Below, piece after piece: positions 43,401 to 52,379 of a stretch of 64,000 nucleotides of DNA. Source of the stretch: Saprospiraceae bacterium (GTDB lineage: Bacteria; Bacteroidota; Bacteroidia; Chitinophagales; Saprospiraceae). Where the stretch lies: the NCBI GenBank assembly GCA_026129545.1, contig JAHCHX010000001.1:1301501-1365500 (forward strand), given 5' to 3'. The notes below the pieces were generated by a model. That model did no database searches. It was not told the DNA's origin and saw only the letters and a list, made by a program, of their open reading frames with translations. Positions within the stretch are counted from its first letter, which is position 1. Each line of letters starts with the position of its first letter. Made by a program: the position numbers and the translations under genes.

Positions 43401-45788
43401 TTACCAGTCTTCCCGCACGATGCGCATCACCGTCTCCACCACATCCTCCACTTGTGGCTTGGAGTGATAGTCGCCATCCTGACCGTAGGCTGGGCGGTGC
43501 GGCTTGGCGACGAGTGTGGCGGGTTTGGCATCGAGCCAACGATAGCCGCCTTGTTGTTCCAACACCTGCTGAAGCATGAACGCGGATGCGCCACCTTCAA
43601 AATCCTCGTCGAGAAAGAGCACGCGGTTGGTTTTTTTCAAACTTTCCACACAAGTATGCTGCAAATCGAAAGGCAACAAAGTCTGCACGTCAATGAGTTC
43701 GACGGAGATGCCCTGCTGCGCCAGCAAGTCGCAAGCCTTTTCTGCCACCCGCACGCAAGCCCCGTAGGTGATAAGCGTGAGGGCATCGCCGGTGCGCAGG
43801 ATTTCCGGCACACCAAGCGGCACGGTGAAGGTGCCGATGTTGTCGGGCAGGCGTTCCTTGAAGCGATAGGCATTGAGCACTTCCACCACGATGGCCGGGT
43901 CGTCGCCCCGCAGCAGGGTGTTGTACATTCCGGCTGCTTGCGTCATGTTGCGCGGCACACAGATGTGCATACCGCGCAGGGAGCCAAGCATCATGCCGAG
44001 CGGCGAGCCTGCGTGCCACACGCCGACCAGTCGGTGCCCCCGAGTGCGGATGATGGCTGGTGCGATTTGCATATTGTTGGAGCGCCACCTGAGCGTGCAG
44101 AGGTCGTCGGAAAGCGGTGGCAAGCCATAGAGCAGATAGTCAAGGTACTGGATTTCGGCGATGGGGCGCAGGCCGCGCATGGCGAGGCCGATGGCTTGCC
44201 CCATGATGGTCCACTCGCGGATGCCTGTGTCGAACACACGCTCCTCACCATATTTCTGCTGCATCCCGCGCATGCCCTGATTCACGTCGCCAATGTGGCC
44301 GACATCTTCGCCAAATACAATGAGTTCGGGATGTGTTTCAAAATTCTTGTCAAAACAGGCGTTGAGCACTTCGTAGCCGTCTTTGAGCGGCGACTCGCCG
44401 GAATAGACAGCAGGCTCCACGGGCACTTCGAGCGGCGACTTGGGCGACTCGCTGAGCAGGTTGTGCGAGTAAATCATATCGCCTTCCACCCGCTCGGCAT
44501 GGATGAACGACCGCAAGTCTGTTGCTTCGGCGCTGTTTTTATCAGGCGCTGACAGCAGGGCGCGACGCGCTATTTCGAGCAGTTCGTAGCGCAAGGGGTC
44601 GCGTCTTTGTTCCAGTTCTTTGAGCAGCGCGGACACCGAGGGTTCGGCAGGCAGTTTTTGCAAGAGCGAGGTCAATTCTTTTTTCAAGTCTGCCACTTTG
44701 TCGTGATAGGCACGATAGGCGCGTTGAGCAGCCTCGGTGGCTTCGCGCTTGGCTTCCGCCTTGATGTGTTCCACTTCTTCGGGTGTGGCGATGCCGTTGG
44801 CGAGCATCCATTCGGCCATGCGGCGGTTGCAGTCGAATTCTTCTTCCCACGCCAAGCGTTCGGGGCTTTTGTAGCGGCGATGGTCGCCAGAGGTAGAGTG
44901 GCCGAGTTGTTGCGTTACCTCTTGAATGTGAAAAAGAGCTGGGCGGTGGGTGACGCGCATTTTGTCCACCGCGTCGCGGTAGAGCTGACAAAGACCCGGA
45001 TAGTCCCAAGCCTTGCCGGTGTAGATATCGAGGCCTGTGCTATCTTTTTTGCCGTCGGGTCGAAACCCTTCAAGTATCTCTGAAATGCTTTCTTTGGTGG
45101 TTTGATATTTCTTTGGCACCGAGATGCCGTAGCCGTCGTCCCACACGGAAACGGCGAGCGGCACCTGCATCACCCCTGCCGCATTGATGGTTTCCCAAAA
45201 AGGGCCTTCAGAAGTGGAGGCATCGCCGATGGTAACAAAAGTGACTTCGTTGCCCTTGTCGGAAAGGTCGCCGCAGAGGTTGGGCAGCTCGCGGAATTTT
45301 TTGGAGGCAAAAGCAAGCCCTAATCCGCGCGCCATTTGGCCGCCCGTCGGCGCGACATCGGAGGAGATGTTGTAGCGGTTTTTCAAATCGAGAAAATTGC
45401 CTTCGCCATCCACGAAGGGTGTTGCAAAATGGCAATTCATTTGGCGGCCACCCGAAAAGGGGTCATTGTAGGGGTCGCCATAGAGTTGGGCAAAAAATTC
45501 GTCGAGATTCATTAAACCCAATGCCAGCATAAGTGTTTGGTCGCGGTAATAGCCGGAGCGGAAATCCCCTTTTCGCCATGCTTTGGCCATGGCGACTTGC
45601 GCGACTTCTTTTCCGTCGCCGATGATGCCAAAGTTTGCTTTTCCGGTGAGCACTTCCTTGCGGGCGATGACGCTGGCTTCGCGGCTCAAGCAGCAAATTT
45701 TGAAATCGTTCAGCACTTCCTTGCGATAGGCTTCGGTGAGTTGGGCGGGCTGTTTTTTGCGACGCGGCGTAGTGATGGTTGCGGCCAT
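43401..45788 (-). CDS. Fused alpha/beta E1 component of a 2-oxoacid dehydrogenase
   Basis: The 795-residue chain joins the two subunits of a thiamine-diphosphate E1. The alpha half (to about residue 400) carries RDQTLMLALGLMNLDEFFAQLYGDPYNDPFSGGRQMNCHF and the ThDP motif TIGDASTSEGPFWETINAAGV...WDDGYGISVP. The beta half carries VFGEDVGHIGDVNQGMRGMQQKYGEERVFDTGIREWTIMGQAIGLAMRGLRPIAEIQYLDY and the C-terminal VLFLDEDFEGGASAFMLQQVLEQ. The substrate may be branched-chain 2-oxoacids or pyruvate. Such fusions are typical of Bacteroidetes. No E2 or E3 gene is adjacent. Confidence 0.93.
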   Translation of the reverse strand: MAATITTPRRKKQPAQLTEAYRKEVLNDFKICCLSREASVIARKEVLTGKANFGIIGDGKEVAQVAMAKAWRKGDFRSGYYRDQTLMLALGLMNLDEFFAQLYGDPYNDPFSGGRQMNCHFATPFVDGEGNFLDLKNRYNISSDVAPTGGQMARGLGLAFASKKFRELPNLCGDLSDKGNEVTFVTIGDASTSEGPFWETINAAGVMQVPLAVSVWDDGYGISVPKKYQTTKESISEILEGFRPDGKKDSTGLDIYTGKAWDYPGLCQLYRDAVDKMRVTHRPALFHIQEVTQQLGHSTSGDHRRYKSPERLAWEEEFDCNRRMAEWMLANGIATPEEVEHIKAEAKREATEAAQRAYRAYHDKVADLKKELTSLLQKLPAEPSVSALLKELEQRRDPLRYELLEIARRALLSAPDKNSAEATDLRSFIHAERVEGDMIYSHNLLSESPKSPLEVPVEPAVYSGESPLKDGYEVLNACFDKNFETHPELIVFGEDVGHIGDVNQGMRGMQQKYGEERVFDTGIREWTIMGQAIGLAMRGLRPIAEIQYLDYLLYGLPPLSDDLCTLRWRSNNMQIAPAIIRTRGHRLVGVWHAGSPLGMMLGSLRGMHICVPRNMTQAAGMYNTLLRGDDPAIVVEVLNAYRFKERLPDNIGTFTVPLGVPEILRTGDALTLITYGACVRVAEKACDLLAQQGISVELIDVQTLLPFDLQHTCVESLKKTNRVLFLDEDFEGGASAFMLQQVLEQQGGYRWLDAKPATLVAKPHRPAYGQDGDYHSKPQVEDVVETVMRIVREDW

Positions 45789-45971
45789 TCTTGTCTGTTT
45801 GGTTAAGCATTTCGTTGGCGCAAAGCTACGTCATTTTTCCCGCTTTCAGGTTTTGACACGCGTGCGACAGTTGTTTTTAAGCGCCTGATTTTCAAAATCA
45901 ACAACGAGTGCCGAAAAAGGATTTTTTGAAAATAATTCTCATGTCGCGTATTAAATTTTTGAAACCCCTTG

Positions 45972-46001
45972 ATTGCCAGAGTTTTTTTTGCCCTAATTTT
46001 G
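45972..46001 (+). promoter_or_regulatory. Bacteroidetes-type promoter upstream of the DksA-like gene
   Basis: ATTG at 45972-45975 and TAATTTTG at 45994-46001, spaced by 18 bp, approximate the TTTG-N19-TAnnTTTG consensus, 54 bp ahead of the start codon at 46055. Confidence 0.45.
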
Positions 46002-46054
46002 CCCCCCGAAAGAAACCCTGCTTCATTCCTCTCATATAAAAATGACCTCCACTT

Positions 46055-46651
46055 ATGTCACAAGAACTCAAAGTACGGTACAGCGACGAGGAGCTTCAGG
46101 AATTCAAGACGCTGGTTGAGCAGAAACTGGCCCTCGCCCAAGAGGAGCTGAACACGACGCAACGGCAAATTGACGACTTGAACGAAAACGGATTCAACCA
46201 GCAAGGCGGCGACTGGTACGACGACTCGACAGCCCACACTGATTTGGAAATGCTGCAACGAATGCTCACACGTCAGCAGCGACACGTCCAGGATTTGAAA
46301 AATGCCTTGTTGCGCATTCAAAACAAGACCTATGGAATCTGCACCGTGACCGGCAACTTGATTGACAAGGAGCGCCTCCGCCTTGTGCCGCACGCCACGA
46401 AAAGCGTGGACGGCAAGAACATCGCCAATGCGGGACACCGCGAAAACTTGTCGGGCGAGTCGGGTTCCGATGCTTTCAACACCTCCGACGAAGCCGAACG
46501 CCCATCGGGCAAGCCAATCGGGGACAAGGTGCGTTTGCCCAGCGGAAAGGTTCCGCCTCGCAACACCAACGAAGATTGGGAAATTGACAACGAAACGCTG
46601 GAAGATGCCAGCTACGACCGTCGCAAATTCGACGACGACGACGAATCGTGA
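46055..46651 (+). CDS. TraR/DksA-like protein without zinc cysteines
   Basis: The 198-residue protein has the coiled-coil hairpin of DksA (QEFKTLVEQKLALAQEELNTTQRQIDDLNENGFNQQGGDWYDDSTAHTDLEMLQRMLTRQQRHVQDLKNALLRIQNKTYGIC), then a zinc-finger-like region in which three of the four cysteines are missing (YGICTVTGNLIDKERLRLVPHATKSVDGK). It ends in an acidic, disordered tail (FDDDDES). DksA family members enter the RNA polymerase secondary channel. Loss of zinc ligands is common in the Bacteroidetes group, so it is probably still a transcription modulator. Confidence 0.85.
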   Translation: MSQELKVRYSDEELQEFKTLVEQKLALAQEELNTTQRQIDDLNENGFNQQGGDWYDDSTAHTDLEMLQRMLTRQQRHVQDLKNALLRIQNKTYGICTVTGNLIDKERLRLVPHATKSVDGKNIANAGHRENLSGESGSDAFNTSDEAERPSGKPIGDKVRLPSGKVPPRNTNEDWEIDNETLEDASYDRRKFDDDDES

Positions 46652-46753
46652 AGGAGCGATATTGGGAGGGTGTTGGAGGGGTGAATCGGGGATTTGGACG
46701 ATGACCCAAAAATATTTAACCCGCTCTTCTTCAAGAAAGAGGCCGTCTCACAA

Positions 46754-46860
46754 GTTCAAATTTCGACAGGATTGACAGGATTGAAATGATTGACAGGTTT
46801 AGCGCCTTTTATTTTTTGGGAAAAAACTGTGAATCATTTCAATCCTGTCGAAATTCGAAC
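46754..46860. repeat. Inverted repeat with an internal 9 bp duplication
   Basis: GTTCAAATTTCGACAGGATT...GAAATGATTG (46754-46790) pairs with GAATCATTTC...AATCCTGTCGAAATTCGAAC (46831-46860). In the left arm GACAGGATT is duplicated in tandem. The structure lies between convergent genes (46651 and 46885) and may end transcription. Confidence 0.55.
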
Positions 46861-46884
46861 TTCGGATATAGCTTGACGGGAAGC

Positions 46885-47406
46885 TCAAATTCGATACACG
46901 GGTACCTTCACGGCTGGCGGCACAATCTGTTTGCCGTCTTTCTTTTTTTCCTTGCCGTATTTTTCGATGACGCGATTGATGTCGTCGAGCCGCAAGCGCC
47001 CTTTCACGCTGACGAGCGCAAATTCTTCGGGCGACTGCACCAACACCACGACTTTCCGCACGACACTGCGCCGTTCTTTTGCCAACACCCGCACGCGCGT
47101 TTTCCCTTCCCGCACATAGACCATGTCTTCAAGATGCTTACGCTTCGCCTTGCGGTCGAACTTTTGCATATCACGCACTCTCACGGGGCTGCCGTCCTCG
47201 AAATAGAGAATGCGCACTTTGTTGATTTTGCGCAACAAGACTCGGTCGGTTTTTTCGTCCACAAACCACGAACCGATGTCTATCAAAGCGGAGGGGACGG
47301 TGAAGGCAATGCCGTCATAATCCTTATACTTCCAATACAGGCCGTAGTCCTGCGCCTGAACGGCTAAGCCGCTGAAAAACAGGCATAGCATGGTAATTGC
47401 TTTCAT
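46885..47406 (-). CDS. DUF4252 protein, copy 2
   Basis: This 173-residue protein has a signal peptide (MKAITMLCLFFSGLAVQAQ) and a DUF4252 body (ALIDIGSWFVDEKTDRVLLRKINKVRILYFEDGSPVRVRDMQKF...VVVLVQSPEEFALVSVKGRLRLDDINRVIEKYG). It is a diverged paralogue of the gene 8 bp upstream. Both follow the sigma and anti-sigma genes, the standard Bacteroidetes arrangement. DUF4252 proteins are exported and of unknown function; they may be the output or sensor of the sigma system. Confidence 0.85.
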   Translation of the reverse strand: MKAITMLCLFFSGLAVQAQDYGLYWKYKDYDGIAFTVPSALIDIGSWFVDEKTDRVLLRKINKVRILYFEDGSPVRVRDMQKFDRKAKRKHLEDMVYVREGKTRVRVLAKERRSVVRKVVVLVQSPEEFALVSVKGRLRLDDINRVIEKYGKEKKKDGKQIVPPAVKVPVYRI

Positions 47407-47414
47407 GGTTAGCC

Positions 47415-47963
47415 TTAGTTGTTGGTTGTTTTTTTAGCGGTTTTGGACTTTACCTTTTCCAAATGTTCGGCACCGTCAATATCGAGGGTCTTGGAGAGTT
47501 CAGAGATTTTGTCGAGGTCAATTTTTCCCGTGAAACTCAAGAGGACAAATTCGTCCGGCGCTCCCACAAGGAGCAACAACTCTTCGATGATGTTGCCTTT
47601 GTCCTTGACCCAGATGCGGACGTTTTCCTTGCCGTCACGGACGGTGAGCAATTCTTCATACTCGTTGGCGGGCACTTTGCTGAGCGCGTCCTTGTAAAAG
47701 GAGAGGCCGTCCTCAATACTATCTGCAACAAGCACGCGCAAGCCACCGAGGTCTTTCACGATTTCGCGCACCTTGTTCCACTCTTCGTCGTCAGTTTCTA
47801 TTTTGGAAACCAACTGGAACATCTTGGGACTGACATAGACTACCGTGAAACGCTCGTCTTCGTAGTATTTGTCAAAAAAACGGGTGATGGCATCGTTCTG
47901 TGCCGCGATTTTGAAAATGGCCCCAAACAAGAAGAGGGGCAGAAGCAAAATGGACTTATTCAT
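47415..47963 (-). CDS. DUF4252 protein, copy 1
   Basis: This 182-residue protein has a signal peptide (MNKSILLLPLFLFGAIFKIAAQ) followed by ITRFFDKYYEDERFTVVYVSPKMFQLVSKIETDDEEWNKVREIVKDLGGLRVLVADSIEDG, the DUF4252 core. LLLVGAPDEFVLLSFTGKIDLDKISELSKTL aligns with LVQSPEEFALVSVKGRLRLDDINRVI of the next gene. It starts 47 bp after the anti-sigma-like stop codon. The Lys/Thr-rich end is low complexity. Confidence 0.87.
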   Translation of the reverse strand: MNKSILLLPLFLFGAIFKIAAQNDAITRFFDKYYEDERFTVVYVSPKMFQLVSKIETDDEEWNKVREIVKDLGGLRVLVADSIEDGLSFYKDALSKVPANEYEELLTVRDGKENVRIWVKDKGNIIEELLLLVGAPDEFVLLSFTGKIDLDKISELSKTLDIDGAEHLEKVKSKTAKKTTNN

Positions 47964-48010
47964 GACTTAATGTTTTAGTTGCGATGAGATGGCGACAGTG
48001 CGACAAAGGG

Positions 48011-48628
48011 CTATCCTTCTTTTTTCTTGAAGACCTTTTCCACATTGTCAAGATATATGGTGCCTTTGGCGGCTTCTTGTTTCCCTTTTTTGATTTTGGA
48101 AGATACGAGTGCCAACGCGGCGATAATTTCCTCCATCGCTTGCTCCGTCTCAGGGTCGAGGGTTGGGGTGTCGCTTGCTTTTTTGCGCTTGGGATTTGAT
48201 TTCTTTATCGCTCCCGGATTTTCTTTTGCCACGAGCGTTTGCGCTATCTGTGGGGCTTCGACAAGTGGCGTTTCCGCTGCTGGGGCTGGCGAGGAGATGG
48301 CTGGTGTTTCTTGCGTGATTGGCTGCTGCACATAGGCTACGTCGCGCAACTGCCACCACAAACCGGCGCTCAAAGCCAACACCACCGAGGCCGCTGCTGC
48401 CATGCGTTGCCAAGAGAGCATGGCGGGGCGAAGTGCCACTACTGGCGTTTTCCCGTACCGTACGTTTTGCTCTTCCCGGAATGCCTGAAAAAGCGGGGCA
48501 ATCGTTTGGAATTGCTCATCTACATGGCCGGAAGCAAAATAAGCCTTCAACTCGCGCTCTTCTTCCAGCGTGGTTTCGCCCTCCCAATAGCGGTCGAGCA
48601 AGGTTTGAATGTCGTTGAAGTCTTTCAT
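48011..48628 (-). CDS. Putative anti-sigma factor (single membrane span)
   Basis: This 205-residue protein begins with a cytoplasmic helical part (FNDIQTLLDRYWEGETTLEEERELKAYFASGHVDEQFQTIAPLFQAF) typical of Bacteroidetes anti-sigma-like proteins. One membrane segment follows (RMAAAASVVLALSAGLWWQL), then a Pro/Ala-rich stretch and a Lys-rich helical end. It lies 39 bp behind the sigma gene, so it most likely holds that sigma factor at the membrane. This role is inferred from context. Confidence 0.75.
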   Translation of the reverse strand: MKDFNDIQTLLDRYWEGETTLEEERELKAYFASGHVDEQFQTIAPLFQAFREEQNVRYGKTPVVALRPAMLSWQRMAAAASVVLALSAGLWWQLRDVAYVQQPITQETPAISSPAPAAETPLVEAPQIAQTLVAKENPGAIKKSNPKRKKASDTPTLDPETEQAMEEIIAALALVSSKIKKGKQEAAKGTIYLDNVEKVFKKKEG

Positions 48629-48667
48629 GTCGCGTTAAGTTGAATAGTTCGACTTGGTTGGGTGTGG

Positions 48668-49189
48668 TTAGGGTATGGTTATGTGGTTGAGCGTTGCGAG
48701 CAATTGTTCGCGGACAGATTTACGGGCACGGTGCAAATTGACTTTCACTTGGTCGAGGCTGATGTTGAGCACTTCCGCGATTTCGTCGTACGTCAATTCT
48801 TCAATGTCGCGCAGGTGCATCACGAGGCGCTGTTTTTCCGGCAACGCCTGCATCATTTGTTTTACTTGGTCGGCCAGGTCACGGTTTTCGATAGTGTGGG
48901 CCTGATTGGTTGTTCCGTTGGAGCGTTCGGCCACGCCGTCGAGAGGTGTGGTGCGGCGCAGGTTCTGACTTCGGGCTTTGTCGAGCGAGCGATTGCGCGT
49001 CAAAGTCATGCACCAAGCCTCCCAGTTTTGTACGCTGCCAGACTGCTCTTCTGAGGATTTCCAGATTTTTTCCATCACTTCCTGCACCACATCCTCCGCC
49101 TCATGCACGCTACCTGTGATGCGCAACGCAAATCGGAAGAGCTTGTCGCGGATAGGGAATATATGTTGTTGGAAAATTGCCTGAGTCAT
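48668..49189 (-). CDS. ECF-type RNA polymerase sigma factor
   Basis: From MTQAIFQQHIFPIRDKLFRFALRITG the protein has 173 residues; 11 further in-frame upstream codons look non-coding. Region 2 is seen in DKLFRFALRITGSVHEAEDVVQEVMEKIWKSSEE...NWEAWCMTLTRNRSLDKARSQ, and region 4 in QALPEKQRLVMHLRDIEELTYDEIAEVLNISLDQVKVNLHRARKSVREQL. It heads the operon with the anti-sigma-like and two DUF4252 genes. The 308 bp upstream to the IS element at 49498 contain no gene I can see. Confidence 0.92.
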   Translation of the reverse strand: MTQAIFQQHIFPIRDKLFRFALRITGSVHEAEDVVQEVMEKIWKSSEEQSGSVQNWEAWCMTLTRNRSLDKARSQNLRRTTPLDGVAERSNGTTNQAHTIENRDLADQVKQMMQALPEKQRLVMHLRDIEELTYDEIAEVLNISLDQVKVNLHRARKSVREQLLATLNHITIP

Positions 49190-49550
49190 CCAGATTGCTG
49201 CGCTTATGGAAGCAAGACGCAAAGGGAAAAATTATGTTACAGGTGGGTAGAAAAAAGTGTGAGAAATATTCTGAGTGCATTTTACCTTCGCTACACGATA
49301 TTTGGATGTCATAATTTGTTAAACGAATCAACACTTCGACCGATGAAATTCTTTCTGGATGCTTGTGGCTGCCCGCCTTTTCATTTCAATTGCCAGAGGT
49401 TAACCTACGGCGGCACATCCCTTTCTCTCCATTTTCGATACGGCCCAGAGTTATTAAGCGCCATACGTCGTCAATAATTTGATTTTTCATTCCTGCCTGA
49501 CTTGTCCTAAAATAGGTTTACACAAAAAGTAAACTAAAAACAGGACAAAG

Positions 49551-49901
49551 ATGAAAAAAGCAAACCATTACTCGGATCAATTCAAAAAGCGGGTAGTAAA
49601 CGAGGTTTTGTCAGGCGAAGAGAGCCTGGAGTACTATCGTCGGAAATACCGGATAGGCGGAAGTATGACGATATCCAGGTGGATTGATAAATTTGCAACG
49701 GAAGAACTCGTACCCATGTCAACAAAAAGAAAAGACAGCGAAGAAGTGGCCGAACTAAAGGCCGAGTTGGCCCTATTGCGACGGGAGTTGGCGGATGAGC
49801 GCCTTCGCAGAGAGGCTTATGAATTGATGGTCAAGATAGCGGAGGAGGAGTTTGACATCCCGATCGAAAAAAAGTTTGGTGTCAAACAGCCCAAAAAATG
49901 A
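49551..49901 (+). CDS. IS3-family transposase OrfA
   Basis: This 116-residue protein opens with a helix-turn-helix (YSDQFKKRVVNEVLSGEESLEYYRRKYRIGGSMTISRWIDKF) followed by a leucine-zipper-like coil (DSEEVAELKAELALLRRELADERLRREAYELMVKIAEEEF). It recognises the element ends. It overlaps OrfB by ATGA, near an A-rich stretch (CCCAAAAAATGA) suited to -1 frameshifting into a fused transposase. Confidence 0.9.
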   Translation: MKKANHYSDQFKKRVVNEVLSGEESLEYYRRKYRIGGSMTISRWIDKFATEELVPMSTKRKDSEEVAELKAELALLRRELADERLRREAYELMVKIAEEEFDIPIEKKFGVKQPKK

Positions 49902-50809
49902 AGGACCTGCATCCACAAGTACCGCTGGGGCACTTGTGTGGGTTGTTTGACAAGAGTCGCCAAGCCTTTTACCAAAGGCAACAGGTCATATATGAACGGG
50001 CGCTGGAGGAGCACCTTGTCCTGAGCCAGGTTCGCAGCATCCGCAAACGGCAACCTCGGATAGGCTGTCGGAAACTCCTGGTGAAGTTGGAAGAAAGAGG
50101 GATCGAGATAGGCCGCGATGCGCTTTTTGACATGCTTCGGGACAATGGGCTGCTGGTAAGGCGGCGCCGGAACGGGACAAGAACCACCAACAGCAGCCAT
50201 TGGTTGCGGAAATACCCCAACCTGATCCGGCACTTTGAGGCCATGCGCCCCAACCGGCTTTGGGTAAGCGACATCACGTATTTGGAGACCGAGGAAGGCT
50301 ATCTGTACCTGTTTTTGATAACAGATGCGTGCTCCAAAAAGATACTGGGCTTTGCACTTGCGGACAATCTGGATGCGGACAATGCAGTAGAGGCACTGAA
50401 AATGGCCCTCAAAACGATGAAAGAGGACTGCTCCGGCTTGATCCATCACTCGGACCGCGGCGTGCAGTATTGTTCTGACAAGTATGTGAAACTGCTGAAC
50501 AAGCACAACATCCTGATCAGCATGACGGAAAACGGGGACCCGCTGGAGAACGCCATCGCAGAGCGTGTCAACGGGATTCTGAAGGATGAGTGGCTATATG
50601 ACATGGGCAAAATGGACAAGTCCACCATGCGCAAGATCATTCCACAAATCATCCACATTTACAACGACGAACGCCCGCACCTGAGCATCGATATGTTGAC
50701 CCCAAACGTAGCGCACAGCATGAGCGAAAAACTGAAAAAACGTTGGAAAAACTACTACCGGACTTCCAATCAGACAGAGGAAACCAAGTTGGGTTTTTCC
50801 ACAAACTAA
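49898..50809 (+). CDS. IS3-family transposase OrfB (DDE integrase domain)
   Basis: This 303-residue protein has an HTH_21 region (LVLSQVRSIRKRQPRIGCRKLLVKLEERGIEIGRDALFDMLRDNGLLVRRRRNG) and a retroviral-type integrase core. The DDE triad is visible: D in RLWVSDITYLETEEGYLYLFLITD, D in GLIHHSDRGVQYCSDKYV, and E in MTENGDPLENAIAERVNGILKDEW. It looks intact, so the element may be active. Confidence 0.93.
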   Translation: MKDLHPQVPLGHLCGLFDKSRQAFYQRQQVIYERALEEHLVLSQVRSIRKRQPRIGCRKLLVKLEERGIEIGRDALFDMLRDNGLLVRRRRNGTRTTNSSHWLRKYPNLIRHFEAMRPNRLWVSDITYLETEEGYLYLFLITDACSKKILGFALADNLDADNAVEALKMALKTMKEDCSGLIHHSDRGVQYCSDKYVKLLNKHNILISMTENGDPLENAIAERVNGILKDEWLYDMGKMDKSTMRKIIPQIIHIYNDERPHLSIDMLTPNVAHSMSEKLKKRWKNYYRTSNQTEETKLGFSTN

Positions 50810-50901
50810 CATTTGCCAACAAAAAGAAAAAAGAAGCAAAAAAGAAAAAATACATGATGACAGTGATTCATGTATCTGTAAACTTTTTTTAGGACGGGTC
50901 A

Positions 50902-51657
50902 GAAGAATTTTCTCAGAAGAATAGGGAGAGAGAGCAGGAAAGAGAAAAGAGATGGGAACGCATAAGGAAAGCTGCTCAGGAAGAATATATCAGCAGTTTG
51001 GGCGGAGGAGGAGTAGGGTTTAATGACGAGGGTAAAGTTATATATGACGATGGCTCACTTGATGGGAATGTGTATTTTTTCCCAAATTATACAGGGCCGA
51101 AACTTAAGTCTATGAAAGATGTCAAATCAAAAGGAATAGACTATATTACAGTAATATCAGGGGGGCGATGGGTCTCGACTCCTGAAGTTTTTCATCGTTG
51201 CTTTACCGCTTTTGCGTGCCAAGAAGGAGTCCCGACCACAGCTATTACACATGCAGCACCAGACGCCCCAGCTTTAGTAGCAATGAGGGTAGGAATTTGG
51301 GGGGTACCAACAGCAAATCAAGATGGGACAATTTCTGTTGTTCCCTTCACGCAAGGCTATGTTGGATATAGTAGAGAATCATCCGTATATGTTGGGCGAT
51401 TTGCTTTTTATCAGTTTTGGAATACATCTGTCCATGAGCTTCAGCATATATTGTATGCCTTGCAAAATCCAAATGGATTTACCTTTAATAACATGACAGG
51501 TTATTCTATCTGGTATAATCAAAACGAAATAGATGCTTACAATTATCAAAAAGGGCATATCTCTTTTGATAAACTGTCTGAAACTCCATTCTCTACAGGT
51601 GTCAATCATGATATTCAAACGTATCAAAATAGAATCAAGCGCCTTCGCGGCCAATAA
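50902..51657 (+). pseudogene. Cassette A: 5'-truncated Rhs-type tip with HExxH metallopeptidase-like domain
   Basis: The frame is open directly from the IS3 end (EEFSQKNRERERQEREKRWERIRKAAQEEYISSLGGGGVGF); the first plausible start is TTG at 50998 (219 residues). No Rhs core remains upstream because the IS cut it off. The C-terminal domain holds HELQH (51433-51447) in NTSVHELQHILYALQNPNGF, then NEIDAYNYQKGH. The same order (HExxH, then E-x-x-AY-x-x-Q) occurs in cassette C, so both belong to one zinc-peptidase-like toxin type. The base composition is AT-rich. The candidate immunity gene overlaps its 3' end by 50 bp. Confidence 0.65.
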
Positions 51658-52255
51658 ACTATTGCTTATTATTGGCTCATTGTTTATTTGGACAGTCGGA
51701 TGTCGCACTTTGCCCGTCAGCGAAAACGTAAAGTTTTACGCAAGTCCTTCTTATGCAAACATCGATTCATCCTTAATCTATCTGAATATTGAATTTTGGG
51801 GCACTCAAAAAAAGACCATTGTTTTTGATTGGAAAATGCTTTATTTTCAAGAACCTTGTATTCTTACCAAGGGCATAAAAAGTGAGAAAATAGACAAAAC
51901 GGTACTATTATCCATGTCAACTTGTCCCTATGAGGCTTTAATCTTCGAAGACTCAGATGGAAATTTTAATACCCTTCACAATTTAGCATTTTATCCAACT
52001 ACAGGCCCACATTCAGGAAAAATGGTTGGAGGCTATCCTGCTGACATTAAACCTGATACAGTATTTTTAAACAATAGCAGGGCAAAATTATCTCGAAATA
52101 CTTTGCCTATTGAAGTGCTTTACCCTGTCGAAAAGAGCGAACGAATAAGATTATACTATACATATACTGGGGAAAACAATAAAAAAGTAGTCATTCGTTC
52201 AAATTGGTTTGATTGTTTGCCCTTGCCTAATTCTTACAAATCTTTTAGAAAGTAG
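51608..52255 (+). CDS. Cassette A: candidate immunity lipoprotein
   Basis: From MIFKRIKIESSAFAANKLLLIIGSLFIWTVGC, with a lipobox-like cysteine (WTVGC), the protein has 215 residues; an in-frame ATG 25 codons earlier lies deep in the toxin gene. The mature part (ASPSYANIDSSLIYLNIEFWGTQKKTIVFDWKM...) is unfamiliar and beta-rich. Its overlap with the toxin frame and its export signal fit an immunity protein that meets a periplasm-acting toxin. This role is inferred only from position and from similar arrangement in cassettes C and E. Confidence 0.6.
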   Translation: MIFKRIKIESSAFAANKLLLIIGSLFIWTVGCRTLPVSENVKFYASPSYANIDSSLIYLNIEFWGTQKKTIVFDWKMLYFQEPCILTKGIKSEKIDKTVLLSMSTCPYEALIFEDSDGNFNTLHNLAFYPTTGPHSGKMVGGYPADIKPDTVFLNNSRAKLSRNTLPIEVLYPVEKSERIRLYYTYTGENNKKVVIRSNWFDCLPLPNSYKSFRK

Positions 52256-52328
52256 TACCCCTTGCTAGCGCGAAGTTGTCCAAAATAAAGACCGAAACGC
52301 TGGCGCGATGCTATGGCTCCCCTGCTGG

Positions 52329-52375
52329 CACGATGCTACGGCATCGTGACAGAATATCCTTCGGGCTTTTGCCCG
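52329..52375. repeat. Two small hairpins at the cassette A / Rhs remnant boundary
   Basis: CACGATGC-tacg-GCATCGTG (52329-52348) and CGGGC-tttt-GCCCG (52362-52375) are perfect stems. Upstream, CTGGCGCGATGCTATGGC and CTGGCACGATGCTACGGC are near-direct repeats. This boundary differs from the other cassette junctions. Confidence 0.55.
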
Positions 52376-52379
52376 GCCT

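Larger units (their letters stand above)
49498..50901 (+). mobile_element. IS3-family insertion sequence, complete
   Basis: The left end TGACTTGTCCTAAAA-tag-GTTTACA (49498-49522) and the right end TGTAAAC-ttttttt-AGGACGGGTCA (50877-50901) are inverted repeats with about 5 mismatches, enclosing two overlapping transposase frames. No target duplication is visible (left flank TGCC, right flank GAAG), so recombination after insertion is likely. The right end cuts directly into the reading frame of the first Rhs tip. Confidence 0.88.

Noticed and set aside
43401..45788. Two separate alpha and beta E1 genes
   Set aside because: The frame is continuous without a stop through both halves, so a fusion is the simpler reading.
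49498..50901. Target site duplication around the IS3 element
   Set aside because: The bases next to the two ends (TGCC and GAAG) do not match at 3-4 bp.
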